This document shows, piece after piece, positions 44,429 through 53,212 of a stretch of 64,000 bases of DNA; the stretch's first letter is position 1; every line of letters begins with the position of its first letter. This DNA is from Myxococcales bacterium. Lineage in GTDB: Bacteria; Myxococcota_A; Bradymonadia; Bradymonadales; Bradymonadaceae. The DNA lies in assembly GCA_007120035.1 (NCBI GenBank), contig SKON01000004.1, forward strand, positions 17,619 through 81,618. The letters run 5' to 3'. The position numbers and the translations under genes are program-made. A model generated the notes under the pieces. That model had not been told where the DNA came from. It made no database searches and was given only the letters and a program-made list of their open reading frames with translations.

Positions 44429-45040
44429 TCAGAAGAGGGGTCCGTTGATTCGCCAGGCCAGGCCGACGAAGAACGCGTGATCGTGGAGTCGGCCGGACTC
44501 AGGTCCGGAGAGGGTCGTCCAGGTACGGCGATAGAGGGCGTTCAGCCAGACCCCCCGGCCCCGGTTGGCCTCGGTGATCGGGAGGTCGAAGCCGGCCCCA
44601 ACGCTGGGGGCGAACCCGGCGGCAACCCCCTCACCGACGCCCAGCTGTGCGCCCAGGCCGAGCTCGGCGTGGAGGGAGGCCAAGAAGTGACTGACCAACC
44701 CCTGAGAGAGAAGCGCCAGGTAGAAGGGATGAATTCCCAGGGTGAAGTGGAGGCCGTGGATCTGGTGGGCCTCGCCGTCGATCCCGCCGCCGGCGAATCG
44801 GTAGGAGAGGCGGGTGTCCCCGAGGTACATGGGGAAAGAATGCCGGAATCCGGCGTCGGCGGTCCACCCGCCGTCGAGGCCCCCGAGGGTGGGCCCGCCG
44901 CGGAGGGACCACTCCTGGAAGGAGCCGTTGAAAGGGCGCGCATTTCGCGGCTCAGCGGACACTGAGAGGGCCCCGAAGGTGAGCAGGAAGCTCACCCCTG
45001 CGGCCAGGCACCAGGACAGGGATCGGGGGGCGAGATCCAT
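44429..45040 (-). CDS. Small outer-membrane beta-barrel protein, unknown function
   Basis: The 203-residue product has a Sec signal peptide (cleavage near V-S-A at 29). It is otherwise made of alternating hydrophobic strands, with Gly-rich turns, and ends in Phe (I-N-G-P-L-F), all fitting an eight-stranded outer-membrane barrel. Residue patterns such as L-G-L-G-A-Q-L-G-V-G-E-G are typical strand-turn-strand segments. No function can be assigned. It lies nine bases upstream of slt on the same strand. Confidence 0.6.
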   Translation of the reverse strand: MDLAPRSLSWCLAAGVSFLLTFGALSVSAEPRNARPFNGSFQEWSLRGGPTLGGLDGGWTADAGFRHSFPMYLGDTRLSYRFAGGGIDGEAHQIHGLHFTLGIHPFYLALLSQGLVSHFLASLHAELGLGAQLGVGEGVAAGFAPSVGAGFDLPITEANRGRGVWLNALYRRTWTTLSGPESGRLHDHAFFVGLAWRINGPLF

Positions 45041-45046
45041 TTGCAG

Positions 45047-45076
45047 TTGCGAAGGTCGGAGGAATTGCTCTAGGAT
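45047..45076 (+). promoter_or_regulatory. Possible promoter of the 45144 lipoprotein gene
   Basis: TTGCGA (45047-45052), 18 bases, TAGGAT (45071-45076). The -10 context CTAGGATTC equals that found before dnaK. Confidence 0.35.
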
Positions 45077-45143
45077 TCAGCGCGGAAGAAGAGCTGCTGC
45101 GAATCATTGCGGTGGATTCTGTCACAGGAACTCGAGGGTGTAA

Positions 45144-45710
45144 ATGTCGCTTCGTCATCTCCTATCCCTGGCCCTGCTGGTGATGCTGACCTTGAGTCAG
45201 GTCGCCTGCTACAACAACTACACGATCACGACCTCGGAGCTCGCCAAGCTCGAGAGTAGCGTGGAGCGCGTCCAGGTGGTCGAGGTCCTCGCCGACTGTC
45301 CCGAGGGGGCGACGGCCTACCGGAGCCTGATCGACGAAGGGGCGATGGCTGAGGCCGCCGCGGCCGACGGCACGGCCAGCGACGCCGCCGACGCGGCCGA
45401 CGCGGCCCCGTCGGCCGCGGACCTGGGTGGATGCACCCTTGTGCCCGTGTCGACGGTGAACGCCCTGACCGTGCTGATGACCGACGGATCCCGACAGCGG
45501 GTCACGCCGTTCAACTTCGTGATGGATGACCTGCAGTTGGTCTCCCCGGAGTACAACGTGTTGGTGCAGCTGGATTCGGTGCGCGGCGCTGAGGTCCGGG
45601 AGTTCAGCGCGTTGAAGACGGCGCTGACGATCACGGGGGTCACGGTGTTGACCGTGGGGACCTTCGTGGGGATCAGCATTTTGGCGCCCGACGAGCAAGG
45701 GTTTAACTGA
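45144..45710 (+). CDS. Lipoprotein of unknown function
   Basis: The 188-residue protein has a lipobox Q-V-A-C at 19-22 after a strongly hydrophobic signal. The mature part has a beta-rich segment, an Ala/Asp-rich low-complexity stretch (D-A-A-D-A-A-D-A-A), more strands (V-L-M-T-D-G-S-R-Q-R-V) and a hydrophobic stretch near the C-terminus (A-L-T-I-T-G-V-T-V-L-T-V-G-T-F-V-G-I), which may be a second membrane contact. No family was recognised. Confidence 0.6.
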   Translation: MSLRHLLSLALLVMLTLSQVACYNNYTITTSELAKLESSVERVQVVEVLADCPEGATAYRSLIDEGAMAEAAAADGTASDAADAADAAPSAADLGGCTLVPVSTVNALTVLMTDGSRQRVTPFNFVMDDLQLVSPEYNVLVQLDSVRGAEVREFSALKTALTITGVTVLTVGTFVGISILAPDEQGFN

Positions 45711-46035
45711 GGATAGATTTTTCGGGGGTGTCGGGGCGCGGATCCGAAGCGTCGAGATAGCTGACGAGTTGGGCCGCCGGGCCCTCCATCGTGACTCTAC
45801 TCCTACGTTACGGAGCCGCTCCGGTTGTGTCGCGTGTGTGATCCACGGCGATCGGTTGGCCCACAGCCCGCAGCAGGCCAAGACCCGCTGCGGAATCGCG
45901 ACATTCCTACCGACGGAAACCGATCACACCCTTGTGTCGCGGCGTTGTTGATCGGAAGGGGGCGGGGTGGTAACTTTTGGCTACTGATTCAAGGGCTCCC
46001 CAATTGCCGATATGTGTGGCAGAAACGAGGACCGA
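45711..46035. other. 325-base intergenic region upstream of the 46036 lipoprotein gene
   Basis: No coding signal is supported here. A plausible promoter, TTGATC (45948-45953), 17 bases, TAACTT (45971-45976), lies 60 bases before the ATG at 46036. I see no clear terminator for the upstream gene. Confidence 0.45.
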
Positions 46036-47838
46036 ATGACTGCAAAGCTGGTGTGGCGAGGAACGATGAGAGTAGCGCTCTTCTCGGCCCTGTTGATGGT
46101 GCTCTCCGCGTGTGGTGGCGAGAGCGGTGGCGGGACGGTCAACGGGAACCAAGGGCCGGGGACCTCGGATGACGACGGCTATCTGATGATCGCCGCTGGC
46201 GGTGAGCGGCACCTGCAAGGAGAGCTGACTCATCAGGTGCCCGTGGCGGTATACCTCGTGGATCGGGCGTCGGGAGATCCCGTGTCCAATCAGGAGGTCC
46301 GGTTCACGATCCTGGTGGAAGAGGACGATGAGACCGCCGCGGGGCTCTCCCTGTCGGGGGCCAACGCGTTCACGAACAGCCAGGGCCGGGCGTCGGTTGA
46401 TATGTACCTGGGGAACGACCTGGGAACCTGGTTGGTGGAGGCCACCCACCCCCGATCCAACGACGTGGTCTTCGAGGTGGAGGCCCTCCCAACGGAGACC
46501 GGGACGATCGCGGTGGAGGTGATCAACGCCTCGCCATCGATCATGAACCTCGGGGACGTAGACCTGCGGCTCTATCGAGAAGATCGATTCGAGTGCAACG
46601 ACTTTCGACCCTTTGGGTACCAGCAAGACGACGTGTCGATCGAGACGGCGTACACGCCGTTCACGGAGTCCACGGTCGAGTTTGAGGGGCTGAGCACGAG
46701 GAACCGATATGTGGTCACCGCTGTGGCGCGGGGCGACTTTGGACAGATCGCCGCCGGGGGGTGTGTGGGATCCCTGGTGGTGCACAACGAAGAGACCACC
46801 AACGTCGACCTTCTCCTGCAGCTGATCCCGCTGAACCCCACGGGGAAGTACGACGTGATCAGCCACTGGGACTTCACAGACGCCATCGCCGATAGCGGGG
46901 TGGTGGGGGATATCATCATCCGGGTGCTGAACGTCTTCGAGAATCCGGGGATGGCGATCTACGACGAGATCATCAACCTGATCGGGAATCTGGTCGGCGG
47001 ATTGATCAGCGCGACCCTGGATGCGTTTTTGAGCGCCACCAACCTGGATACGGCGTTTCAGAACATGATCAACAACTTCATCGCCAATAACTCGGTGCTC
47101 TCCCAGATCTGGGAGGCTGGCCAGGACTTGAGGAACGTGGTGGCAAACCTTCAGGTCCACAGTGAGCTCTATATCGGCAAGCTGGCCAGCAACTACGAGT
47201 TCCGAGGTCAGGACAACTGGATCGGTCTGACCCTGTACTGGACCTGGGGGTGCGAGCCTTCCGACGGTCCGGACTGCGGAGCCATCGAGCTGGTGCCCGA
47301 CGCCGACGGGACCTTCCCGGGGCTGGGCGTGCTGAGCTCGGAGTGGACCGGACGAGTCGTGGCCTATGACCAACTTCAGATCGACCAGCATACGGTGAGC
47401 CTGCGGTACGGTCGGTTGATCATGTACGTGATCAACGACGTGATCCTGCCGGCCGTGACCAACGGAAACGCGAACTCCATGTCCGAAGCGTTTGCGTACT
47501 GGTTGGGATGCGGCAACCTGGTCGACTCTCTGATGCCCAGCGGCGAGCTCTGCGCCTTCGACTACTGCTTGCAGGCCCAGACGGTGGAGAACTTCTGTGA
47601 CGCCGCGGTGTCCACCCTCTTTGGGTTCGCCGACATCCTGATCAACAGCCTGGAGTTTGATATGGGACTGAGCCTCGGGGGAAGCGGCCGCCTCGTGGAG
47701 GAGACCTCCGACGGGATCGTGGATCGGATCACGAACGGCCACTTCATGGGCGTGGTGACCGGCGATGGCGGGCAGCAGTCGTCGCCATTTGAGGCGACCT
47801 GGGAAGGGGTCCGCAGCGCCCCGCCGGAGATCGACTGA
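46036..47838 (+). CDS. Large lipoprotein with Ig-like domain, paralogue of the 27968 protein
   Basis: The ATG at 46036, behind a GAGG site, gives 600 residues; ATG 46066 is a possible later start. The lipobox is L-S-A-C followed by G-G-E-S. An invasin/Big_1-like Ig domain follows at about 50-160 (V-S-N-Q-E-V-R-F-T-I, A-F-T-N-S-Q-G-R-A-S-V, W-L-V-E-A-T-H). The C-terminal 350 residues resemble the protein at 27968-29755, with K-Y-D-V-I-S-H-W-D-F-T-D-A-I and the block from Y-W-L-G-C-G-N-L to V-E-N-F-C-D-A-A. It is probably a surface-exposed protein of unknown function. Confidence 0.65.
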   Translation: MTAKLVWRGTMRVALFSALLMVLSACGGESGGGTVNGNQGPGTSDDDGYLMIAAGGERHLQGELTHQVPVAVYLVDRASGDPVSNQEVRFTILVEEDDETAAGLSLSGANAFTNSQGRASVDMYLGNDLGTWLVEATHPRSNDVVFEVEALPTETGTIAVEVINASPSIMNLGDVDLRLYREDRFECNDFRPFGYQQDDVSIETAYTPFTESTVEFEGLSTRNRYVVTAVARGDFGQIAAGGCVGSLVVHNEETTNVDLLLQLIPLNPTGKYDVISHWDFTDAIADSGVVGDIIIRVLNVFENPGMAIYDEIINLIGNLVGGLISATLDAFLSATNLDTAFQNMINNFIANNSVLSQIWEAGQDLRNVVANLQVHSELYIGKLASNYEFRGQDNWIGLTLYWTWGCEPSDGPDCGAIELVPDADGTFPGLGVLSSEWTGRVVAYDQLQIDQHTVSLRYGRLIMYVINDVILPAVTNGNANSMSEAFAYWLGCGNLVDSLMPSGELCAFDYCLQAQTVENFCDAAVSTLFGFADILINSLEFDMGLSLGGSGRLVEETSDGIVDRITNGHFMGVVTGDGGQQSSPFEATWEGVRSAPPEID

Positions 47839-47884
47839 GATCCTGAGGGGACAATGAGGACGCGAACATTGCCACCATCGGGAT

Positions 47885-47913
47885 TTGGCGTTATCACAGA
47901 GAGGTTGTAAAAC
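47885..47913 (+). promoter_or_regulatory. Predicted promoter of the PP2C phosphatase gene
   Basis: TTGGCG (47885-47890), 17 bases, TAAAAC (47908-47913), 36 bases before the ATG, which also has AGGAGACGGAAGGA as a ribosome site. Confidence 0.4.
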
Positions 47914-47949
47914 GCGCCATCTCGTCGGACAGGAGACGGAAGGAATTTC

Positions 47950-48720
47950 ATGAAACTGATCTGTGCCGGCATGACCGACGTCGGTTGTGCCAGAGAGCAT
48001 AACGAAGACGACTTCTATCTGTCTCAGGGAGACGAAGCGCTCTGTATCGTGGCCGACGGCATGGGGGGGCATAGTTCCGGGGAGGTGGCCAGCGCGATGG
48101 CGATTCGGGCCATCGTGGACTATTACCGGGAGACGATCCCTGAAGACGACGTCAACGGATATGACGACAACTCGGAGTCCGATCTGGACCGGGCCCGGCT
48201 AACGGAGGCCTTGAAGGTGGCCAACCGGGTGGTCTTCGAGGCGGCGTCGGACAACGAAGATCTGGATGGAATGGGGACCACCATCGTGTCGGGGTATTTC
48301 ACCGAGGAGGGCGTGTACATGGCCCACATCGGTGATTCTCGGGCCTATCGGTACCGAGACGGGGAGTTGGAGCAGATGACCCCGGACCACTCCCTGGCCA
48401 ACGAGTATGTGAAGATGGGGATTCTGGCCAAGGAAGACGTGGAGTTCTTCCCGTACAAGAACGTAATCACCCGAGCCTGCGGGTTGGCCGAGCAGGTCGA
48501 GGTGGAGGTCCAGTACGAGGAGGTGCAGCCCAATGACCTCTTCATCTTCTGCTCCGACGGGCTCTCGGACATGGTCCCGGACAAGCAGATCCTGGAGATC
48601 TTGGAAGACGAGGACGATCTGGAGCAGCTCTGCCGCAAACTGGTGGAGCGGGCCAACCAGAACGGGGGGGACGACAACATCACGGTGATCGTGGCGCAAG
48701 TGGTGGAGTCCGAATCATAG
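47950..48720 (+). CDS. PP2C-type serine/threonine protein phosphatase
   Basis: The 256-residue protein is a single PPM/PP2C domain. Metal-binding and catalytic motifs are in order: R15-E-H-N-E-D20, V-A-D36-G-M-G-G-H, G-T-T, A-H-I-G-D-S-R-A-Y, T-x-D-H-S, F-C-S-D-G-L-S-D and G-G-D-D-N-I-T-V. Such soluble phosphatases (Stp/PppA type) reverse Ser/Thr kinase signalling, which is extensive in Myxococcota. No kinase lies next to it. dprA follows 17 bases downstream and may share its transcript. Confidence 0.95.
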   Translation: MKLICAGMTDVGCAREHNEDDFYLSQGDEALCIVADGMGGHSSGEVASAMAIRAIVDYYRETIPEDDVNGYDDNSESDLDRARLTEALKVANRVVFEAASDNEDLDGMGTTIVSGYFTEEGVYMAHIGDSRAYRYRDGELEQMTPDHSLANEYVKMGILAKEDVEFFPYKNVITRACGLAEQVEVEVQYEEVQPNDLFIFCSDGLSDMVPDKQILEILEDEDDLEQLCRKLVERANQNGGDDNITVIVAQVVESES

Positions 48721-48737
48721 ACAGATCAGGGGGGACC

Positions 48738-49883
48738 ATGCCGTACGGAGACGATGAGACGGCGGTGAGCGAGATCCTTCGAGGAGCGGCGCTGAAGGTG
48801 CCCTTCCGAGGGGACGAGTTCGCCCGGTTTCGGCAGCTGTTGGAGGCCGATGGGTTCTTCGGCGTACCCTTTCGAGGGGATGGGTATCGCAGACCTGTCC
48901 GGGAGGCCCTGGGGGAGATTCACGGGGTTGGCGTCGAGGCGTTCGCCAGGGAGGTCCAGGGTTGGCCGGGGCGGGTGGTCCTGATCGGAGAGGAGGGCTA
49001 TCCCCGGGGGCTGATGGAGCTCGAGGAGCCCCCGGTGGCGATTCACGTCCGAGGGAGCCTGGAGATATTGGAGGCGCCCACCCTCGCGGTGGTGGGGAGT
49101 CGGAAGATCAACGCCAACGACGCCCGTCACACCCGGGAGTTGGTCCAGGAGGTAGCGCGTCAGGGGGCCGTGGTGATCAGCGGGGGAGCGCTGGGGACCG
49201 ACGCGGTGGCCCATCGGGCCGTGGTGGATCTGGGGGAGGCGACCGTGGTGGTTCTGCCGACCGGGGTGGTTCGGCCGTCGCCGCGGAGTCATGAAGCGCT
49301 CTTTCAGAAGGTGTTGGAGTGCGGGGGCGCTCTGGTCAGCGAGTATCCGCCGGGCGTGGGGGTGCGAAAGTTCCACTTTCGGAGGCGCAACGGCTTGATC
49401 GCGGCGATGGCTCGGGGGGTGTTTGTGGCTCGGGCGGCGGAGAAGAGCGGCTCTCTTTTGACGGCGGAGGCCGCAGAGGTGCTGGGTCGGCCTTTGGCGG
49501 CGATGCCGGGGCCGCCGATGGATCCCTTATGCCGCGGGTGCCACGAGTTGATTCGGTCCGGTGCGCGGCTGGTGGCCTCCCGGGAAGATCTCCTCGGGTG
49601 GTGGTGGGAGTGCGTGCCTCCCGAGGCGCGAAGGGAGCGGCCGGCGCAGGGGGCGTCGCCCGGGGGGGATTGCCCGCTCTTGCGGGAGGCCCGGGAGGTG
49701 TCCGATGGGAGCGGGGTGTTTCGGCTGGAGGCGCTTCACAGGCACACCGGTCGAGGGGCCGCAGAGCTTCAGGTAGAGCTCTTGACCCATGAGATGGCGG
49801 GCCGCGTGGAGCGGCTCCCCGGCGGGGCTTTCCGGTTGACCGCGAGCGGCGCGGGGACTACTACACGGCCACAGCAGCCCTAA
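48738..49883 (+). CDS. dprA: DNA-processing protein DprA
   Basis: The 381-residue protein has the Rossmann-like DprA core: V-V-G-S-R-K-I-N near 120, I-S-G-G-A-L-G-T-D-A-V-A-H near 150 (family S-G-x-A-x-G-I-D-x-x-A-H) and F-H-F-R-R-R-N-G-L-I-A (family F-P-x-R-N-R-I-I-A). S-G-S-L-L-T-A-E follows. The C-terminal part fits a winged-helix-like domain. DprA loads RecA on incoming single strands during transformation, so natural competence is possible. The ATG follows a GGGGGG-rich site. Confidence 0.88.
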   Translation: MPYGDDETAVSEILRGAALKVPFRGDEFARFRQLLEADGFFGVPFRGDGYRRPVREALGEIHGVGVEAFAREVQGWPGRVVLIGEEGYPRGLMELEEPPVAIHVRGSLEILEAPTLAVVGSRKINANDARHTRELVQEVARQGAVVISGGALGTDAVAHRAVVDLGEATVVVLPTGVVRPSPRSHEALFQKVLECGGALVSEYPPGVGVRKFHFRRRNGLIAAMARGVFVARAAEKSGSLLTAEAAEVLGRPLAAMPGPPMDPLCRGCHELIRSGARLVASREDLLGWWWECVPPEARRERPAQGASPGGDCPLLREAREVSDGSGVFRLEALHRHTGRGAAELQVELLTHEMAGRVERLPGGAFRLTASGAGTTTRPQQP

Positions 49884-49917
49884 CTCGCATTGCGGTCGCT
49901 TCAGGAGAGGAGCCGAG

Positions 49918-51057
49918 ATGGAACGTCACTACTTGATGACCCCGGGGCCCACGCCGGTGCCGGAGGCGGCCCGGCTGGCGATGGCCAGGCAGTTGATCCA
50001 TCACCGAGGAGAGGAGTTCAAGGGGATCTTCGGAGAGGTCCGAGAAGGGCTCCGGTGGTTCTTCGAGACCGAGGCCGAGGTGCTAACCCTGACCTGCAGT
50101 GGGACGGGGGCCTTCGAGGCGGCCATGACGAACTGCACGGGGAAGGGAGACCGGGTGGTGTGCATCGGTGGCGGGAAGTTCGCCGAGCGGTGGGCCAAGA
50201 TGGGCCGGGCCTTCGGGCTCGACGTGGTGGAGCTGCCCGTGGAGTGGGGCGAGGCAGCTCGGCCCGACGAGCTGGCAAAGGTGTTGGAGGAGGCCGGTGA
50301 GGTCTCGATGGTCACCGCCGTGGCAAGCGAGACCTCGACGGGGACTTATCATCCCGTCCGGGAGCTGGCTCAGGTGGTGCGAGAGCGGTCGGAGGCCCTC
50401 TTCGTCGTCGACGGGATCACCGCTGTGGGGGTGCACCGAATGCCCATGGACGAGTGGGGGCTCGACGTGGTGGTGTCGGGGTCTCAGAAGGCGCTGGGGA
50501 TCCCCCCGGGGCTCGGGTTTGTGGCGTTGAGCGACCGGGCCTGGACGCGGGCCGAAGAGTCCGATCACCCGCGGTTCTACTTCGACCTGCTGCGGGAGCG
50601 GGATCGGCAGGCCCAGGACCAGACGGCGTTCACCCCGGCGGTATCCGTGGTGTTGGCCCTGCGGGAGGTGTTGGCGCTGATGAGAGCCGAAGGCCGGGAG
50701 GGGTTACTGAATCGGCACCGGCGAAACGCCGAGGCGACCCAGGCTGGCGTGCAGGCCATGGGGCTTCGCCTCTTTAGTCAGAGTCCCTCCCGGGCGGTCA
50801 CGGCGGCCAGAGTGCCCGAGGGGCTGTCGGGGGGTGACATCCGGGCCCGAATGGGCGACGATCACGGTGTGGTGATCGCCGGAGGACAGGGGCCGGAAGC
50901 GGACTCCCTGATCCGGTTGGGGCATATCGGATTCTTCGACGCCCCGGATATCCTGCTGACCCTTGGCGCCCTGGAAGAGACCCTGGGCGCCCTGGGGGCC
51001 GAGGTGGACCCGGGAAGTGGGGTCGCCGCCGCCCAGCGAGTGTTCCGGGACCTGTGA
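49918..51057 (+). CDS. Class V pyridoxal-phosphate aminotransferase (alanine/serine-glyoxylate type)
   Basis: The 379-residue protein starts with the typical Y-L-M-T-P-G-P-T-P-V-P and has the H-R-x-x-x-F segment. The cofactor-binding lysine lies in V-S-G-S-Q-K-A-L. The D-x-I-T-A-V-G segment (V-D-G-I-T-A-V-G) binds the pyridine nitrogen. The C-terminus has R-L-G-H-I-G-F. It fits the family of serine-pyruvate, alanine-glyoxylate and phosphoserine-like transaminases; the substrate cannot be fixed. An AGGAGAGGAG site precedes the ATG. It is not followed by serA. Confidence 0.88.
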   Translation: MERHYLMTPGPTPVPEAARLAMARQLIHHRGEEFKGIFGEVREGLRWFFETEAEVLTLTCSGTGAFEAAMTNCTGKGDRVVCIGGGKFAERWAKMGRAFGLDVVELPVEWGEAARPDELAKVLEEAGEVSMVTAVASETSTGTYHPVRELAQVVRERSEALFVVDGITAVGVHRMPMDEWGLDVVVSGSQKALGIPPGLGFVALSDRAWTRAEESDHPRFYFDLLRERDRQAQDQTAFTPAVSVVLALREVLALMRAEGREGLLNRHRRNAEATQAGVQAMGLRLFSQSPSRAVTAARVPEGLSGGDIRARMGDDHGVVIAGGQGPEADSLIRLGHIGFFDAPDILLTLGALEETLGALGAEVDPGSGVAAAQRVFRDL

Positions 51058-51082
51058 CGTGGTCAGAGATGGGAGAGTAGAC

Positions 51083-51700
51083 GTGTCCGAAAAGAAAGAG
51101 ACGAGAGAGCAACCGGAGCCCGGCCCGGAGGAGTCCGTGGAGGACGAGCATCTCTACGAGAACTGGGACGACTTGGCTGCTGACCCGGAGCAGGCCTCCC
51201 GGTTCGGCAGAGCCATCGAGGCGATCTTCCCCGATGTGCTGCGGCGGGGGGTCGAGGGGATCGTGGCCGAAGACGGGATCCGGTCCATGGTCACCGATCG
51301 GGGCCTGCCCCGGGAGGCAGTGGGGCTGGTGATGAGTCAGGTAGACGCGACGAAGCGGGAGATCTTGAGGGTGGTCTCCCGGGAGATGCGGATGTTCCTG
51401 GAGAACGTCGATCTTGGCGGGGAGCTCACGAAGATCCTGACCAGCGTGAGCTTCGAGATCCGCACCGAGGTGCGGTTCATCCCCAACGACGCCGCCGTGA
51501 AGCCCAACGTGAAGAGTCGGGTGGCCGTCCGGGGGCGGGGTGGCAACGACGAAGAGGAGCAGGAGTTGTACGAGACGCCCGAGGAAGAGGCGGTGAAGGT
51601 GGAGCTTCCGGAAGAGGAGTCGCCGCGCCGACGGCGGCGGTGGCCCCTGGGGCGAGGTCGGGTGGAGCCCCAGCCGGGGGACGAGGATCCGGGGGAGTGA
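51083..51700 (+). CDS. Conserved-looking protein of unknown function
   Basis: I chose the GTG at 51083 with a GGGAGAG site; an in-frame extension upstream overlaps the aminotransferase gene. The 205-residue product has an acidic start, a helical central region (about 35-150, with A-I-F-P-D-V-L-R-R and a M-S-Q-V-D-A-T-K-R-E-I-L segment) and a basic, Arg-rich end before a final acidic tip. There is no signal peptide or membrane helix, so it is probably cytoplasmic. I do not recognise a family. It ends nine bases from the convergent cyclophilin gene. Confidence 0.6.
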   Translation: MSEKKETREQPEPGPEESVEDEHLYENWDDLAADPEQASRFGRAIEAIFPDVLRRGVEGIVAEDGIRSMVTDRGLPREAVGLVMSQVDATKREILRVVSREMRMFLENVDLGGELTKILTSVSFEIRTEVRFIPNDAAVKPNVKSRVAVRGRGGNDEEEQELYETPEEEAVKVELPEEESPRRRRRWPLGRGRVEPQPGDEDPGE

Positions 51701-51709
51701 AACCGCGTA

Positions 51710-52441
51710 CTATTCGCGGCTGAAGGTAATGGAGAGGACCCGGGGTTCCGGGGAGAGGGGGCGGTTGGAGGCCGACGTCGGTGCGTGGGAGATGCTGCGG
51801 ATCACGTCGGGGCTGTCGCAGTGCCCGAAGATGGTGTGGCGGTCGTCGAGGTGGGGGGCGGCCATCTCGGTGATGAAGAATTGGCTGCCGCCGGTTCCGG
51901 GGCCGAGGTTGGCCATGCTGAGGATCCCCGGCCGGTCGTGGCGGAGCTCGTCGGTGAACTCGTCGGGGAGGGTGTAGCCCGGGTCTCCGGAGCCGTGGCC
52001 GGAGCGATCTCCGCCCTGGATCAAGAAGTTGGGGATCAGGCGATGAAAGATGGTGTCGTCGTAGTAGGGCTCGCCGGTGATCTCGTCACCGGTCTCGTCG
52101 ACGAATGCTTTCAGGCCCCTGGCGAGTCCGACGAAGTTGGCGACCGTGATGGGGGCTTCTTGCTCGAAGAGGGTGCAGTCGATGGTGCCGTGGTTGGTCT
52201 CGAGCTCGGCCCGGAGGGGGCCGTCGCCGTCGAGGTCGGCGGTGAACCGCTGAAGGGCGGTCTCTTCTGGAGGTGTGGTGGCGGACTCGGCCTGGTCGGG
52301 TTCGATGGTGGGCGCCGGAGAGCGAGGCTGCTCGCTTGGGGGATGATCATCGGAGGCGGGTGTCCGGGCTTCGCCGCGCTGTCGGGAGTCGCAGGCTACC
52401 AGGAGCATCGCCACGACGAGGCATGCAGTCAGGGGTCGCAT
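51710..52441 (-). CDS. Lipid-anchored cyclophilin-type peptidyl-prolyl isomerase
   Basis: The 243-residue protein has a lipobox L-V-A-C and a Pro/Glu/Thr-rich spacer (about 22-75), followed by a cyclophilin domain. The active-site segments F-H-R-L-I-P-N-F-L-I-Q-G-G-D, G-I-L-S-M-A-N and Q-F-F-I-T are present; the tryptophan of the eukaryotic type is replaced, as in bacterial forms. It should assist folding in the periplasm or at the outer membrane. It is the third gene of a leftward unit starting three bases after the 52445 stop. Confidence 0.9.
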   Translation of the reverse strand: MRPLTACLVVAMLLVACDSRQRGEARTPASDDHPPSEQPRSPAPTIEPDQAESATTPPEETALQRFTADLDGDGPLRAELETNHGTIDCTLFEQEAPITVANFVGLARGLKAFVDETGDEITGEPYYDDTIFHRLIPNFLIQGGDRSGHGSGDPGYTLPDEFTDELRHDRPGILSMANLGPGTGGSQFFITEMAAPHLDDRHTIFGHCDSPDVIRSISHAPTSASNRPLSPEPRVLSITFSRE

Positions 52442-52444
52442 GGA

Positions 52445-53212
52445 TCACTCCAGAGGGCTGCAGACCACGGTCATGTAGTCCAAGAGACGGCCTGCGCGAC
52501 CTTCCAGGCCGGTGACGACGTGGCCGGGAGGGCATCGGACCTCGAAGGGGGTGCCGCCGGCGCCGCCGGCTCCGTCGGGGACGACCCGCTGAGATCCGAT
52601 CCGGTACCGAGCCGACGAGGCGTGAGCGTTGGGGTCGGCGACGTGTTCGCCGAGGCGTTGCAGCGCCAGGTTGGCGATCTCCTCGATGTCTTCGGCGGTC
52701 CGGCCGTCGAGGGAGAGCGCCGAGTCGGCGACGAGGGCGCGGTCGGCGAGCTCGACGTGGCCGTCGCCCCCTGCGGCGGGGCGCCGCTCCGAACCCGGGG
52801 GGCGAGTGACAGTGAGCTGGTCTCGTAGGATCTCTCCTTCGTCGGTGATCTCCACAGCGAGCCACCGATCACCCAGGAGCAGTTGCTCCCGCAGCGGGGT
52901 CTGCCGCCCCAGGGAGATCTGGTAGCGGCCGTCGATCACGGAGACGAAGTGCTCCTCGGTCCAGATCGGGTCGGCGGACATGCTGGTGCGGTAGAGGTGG
53001 AAGGTCAGGGGCAGGACGGCGCTGATGGGCTGTCCCCGCTCGTCCTGCAGGAGGCCTCGGTAGATCACCTCCACGGGCTCGCTGAGGAGCGAGGGGGATC
53101 GCTGCGTCGCCGGGGCCTGCTCTTCCTCGGCGTAGACCAGGGCACCGGCGGTGAGTACCAGGCCCACGAAGAGGGCCGAGGCGAAGAGGGCTATGGACTT
53201 AGAGGGAGTCAA
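52445..53212 (-). CDS. Exported protein with a Gly-Cys-rich C-terminal module, unknown function
   Basis: The 255-residue protein starts at a TTG (53212) inside the end of the upstream gene, with a clean signal peptide but no Shine-Dalgarno site, so its translation may be coupled. The N-terminal half is beta-rich (V-I-Y-R-G-L-L-Q-D-E-R-G-Q-P-I-S, then L-T-F-H-L-Y), resembling an Ig-like fold. The last 40 residues have the pattern G-G-A-G-G-T-P-F-E-V-R-C-P-P-G-H-V-V, then G-R-A-G-R-L-L-D-Y and a final V-C-S. This resembles a jacalin-like carbohydrate-binding tail; the function is unknown. Confidence 0.6.
   Translation of the reverse strand: MTPSKSIALFASALFVGLVLTAGALVYAEEEQAPATQRSPSLLSEPVEVIYRGLLQDERGQPISAVLPLTFHLYRTSMSADPIWTEEHFVSVIDGRYQISLGRQTPLREQLLLGDRWLAVEITDEGEILRDQLTVTRPPGSERRPAAGGDGHVELADRALVADSALSLDGRTAEDIEEIANLALQRLGEHVADPNAHASSARYRIGSQRVVPDGAGGAGGTPFEVRCPPGHVVTGLEGRAGRLLDYMTVVCSPLE

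Noticed and set aside
45907..48072. A 721-codon minus-strand frame over the 46036 lipoprotein and the PP2C gene start
   Set aside because: Both plus-strand genes have clear signals and motifs, and the minus frame spans two genes and an intergenic gap.
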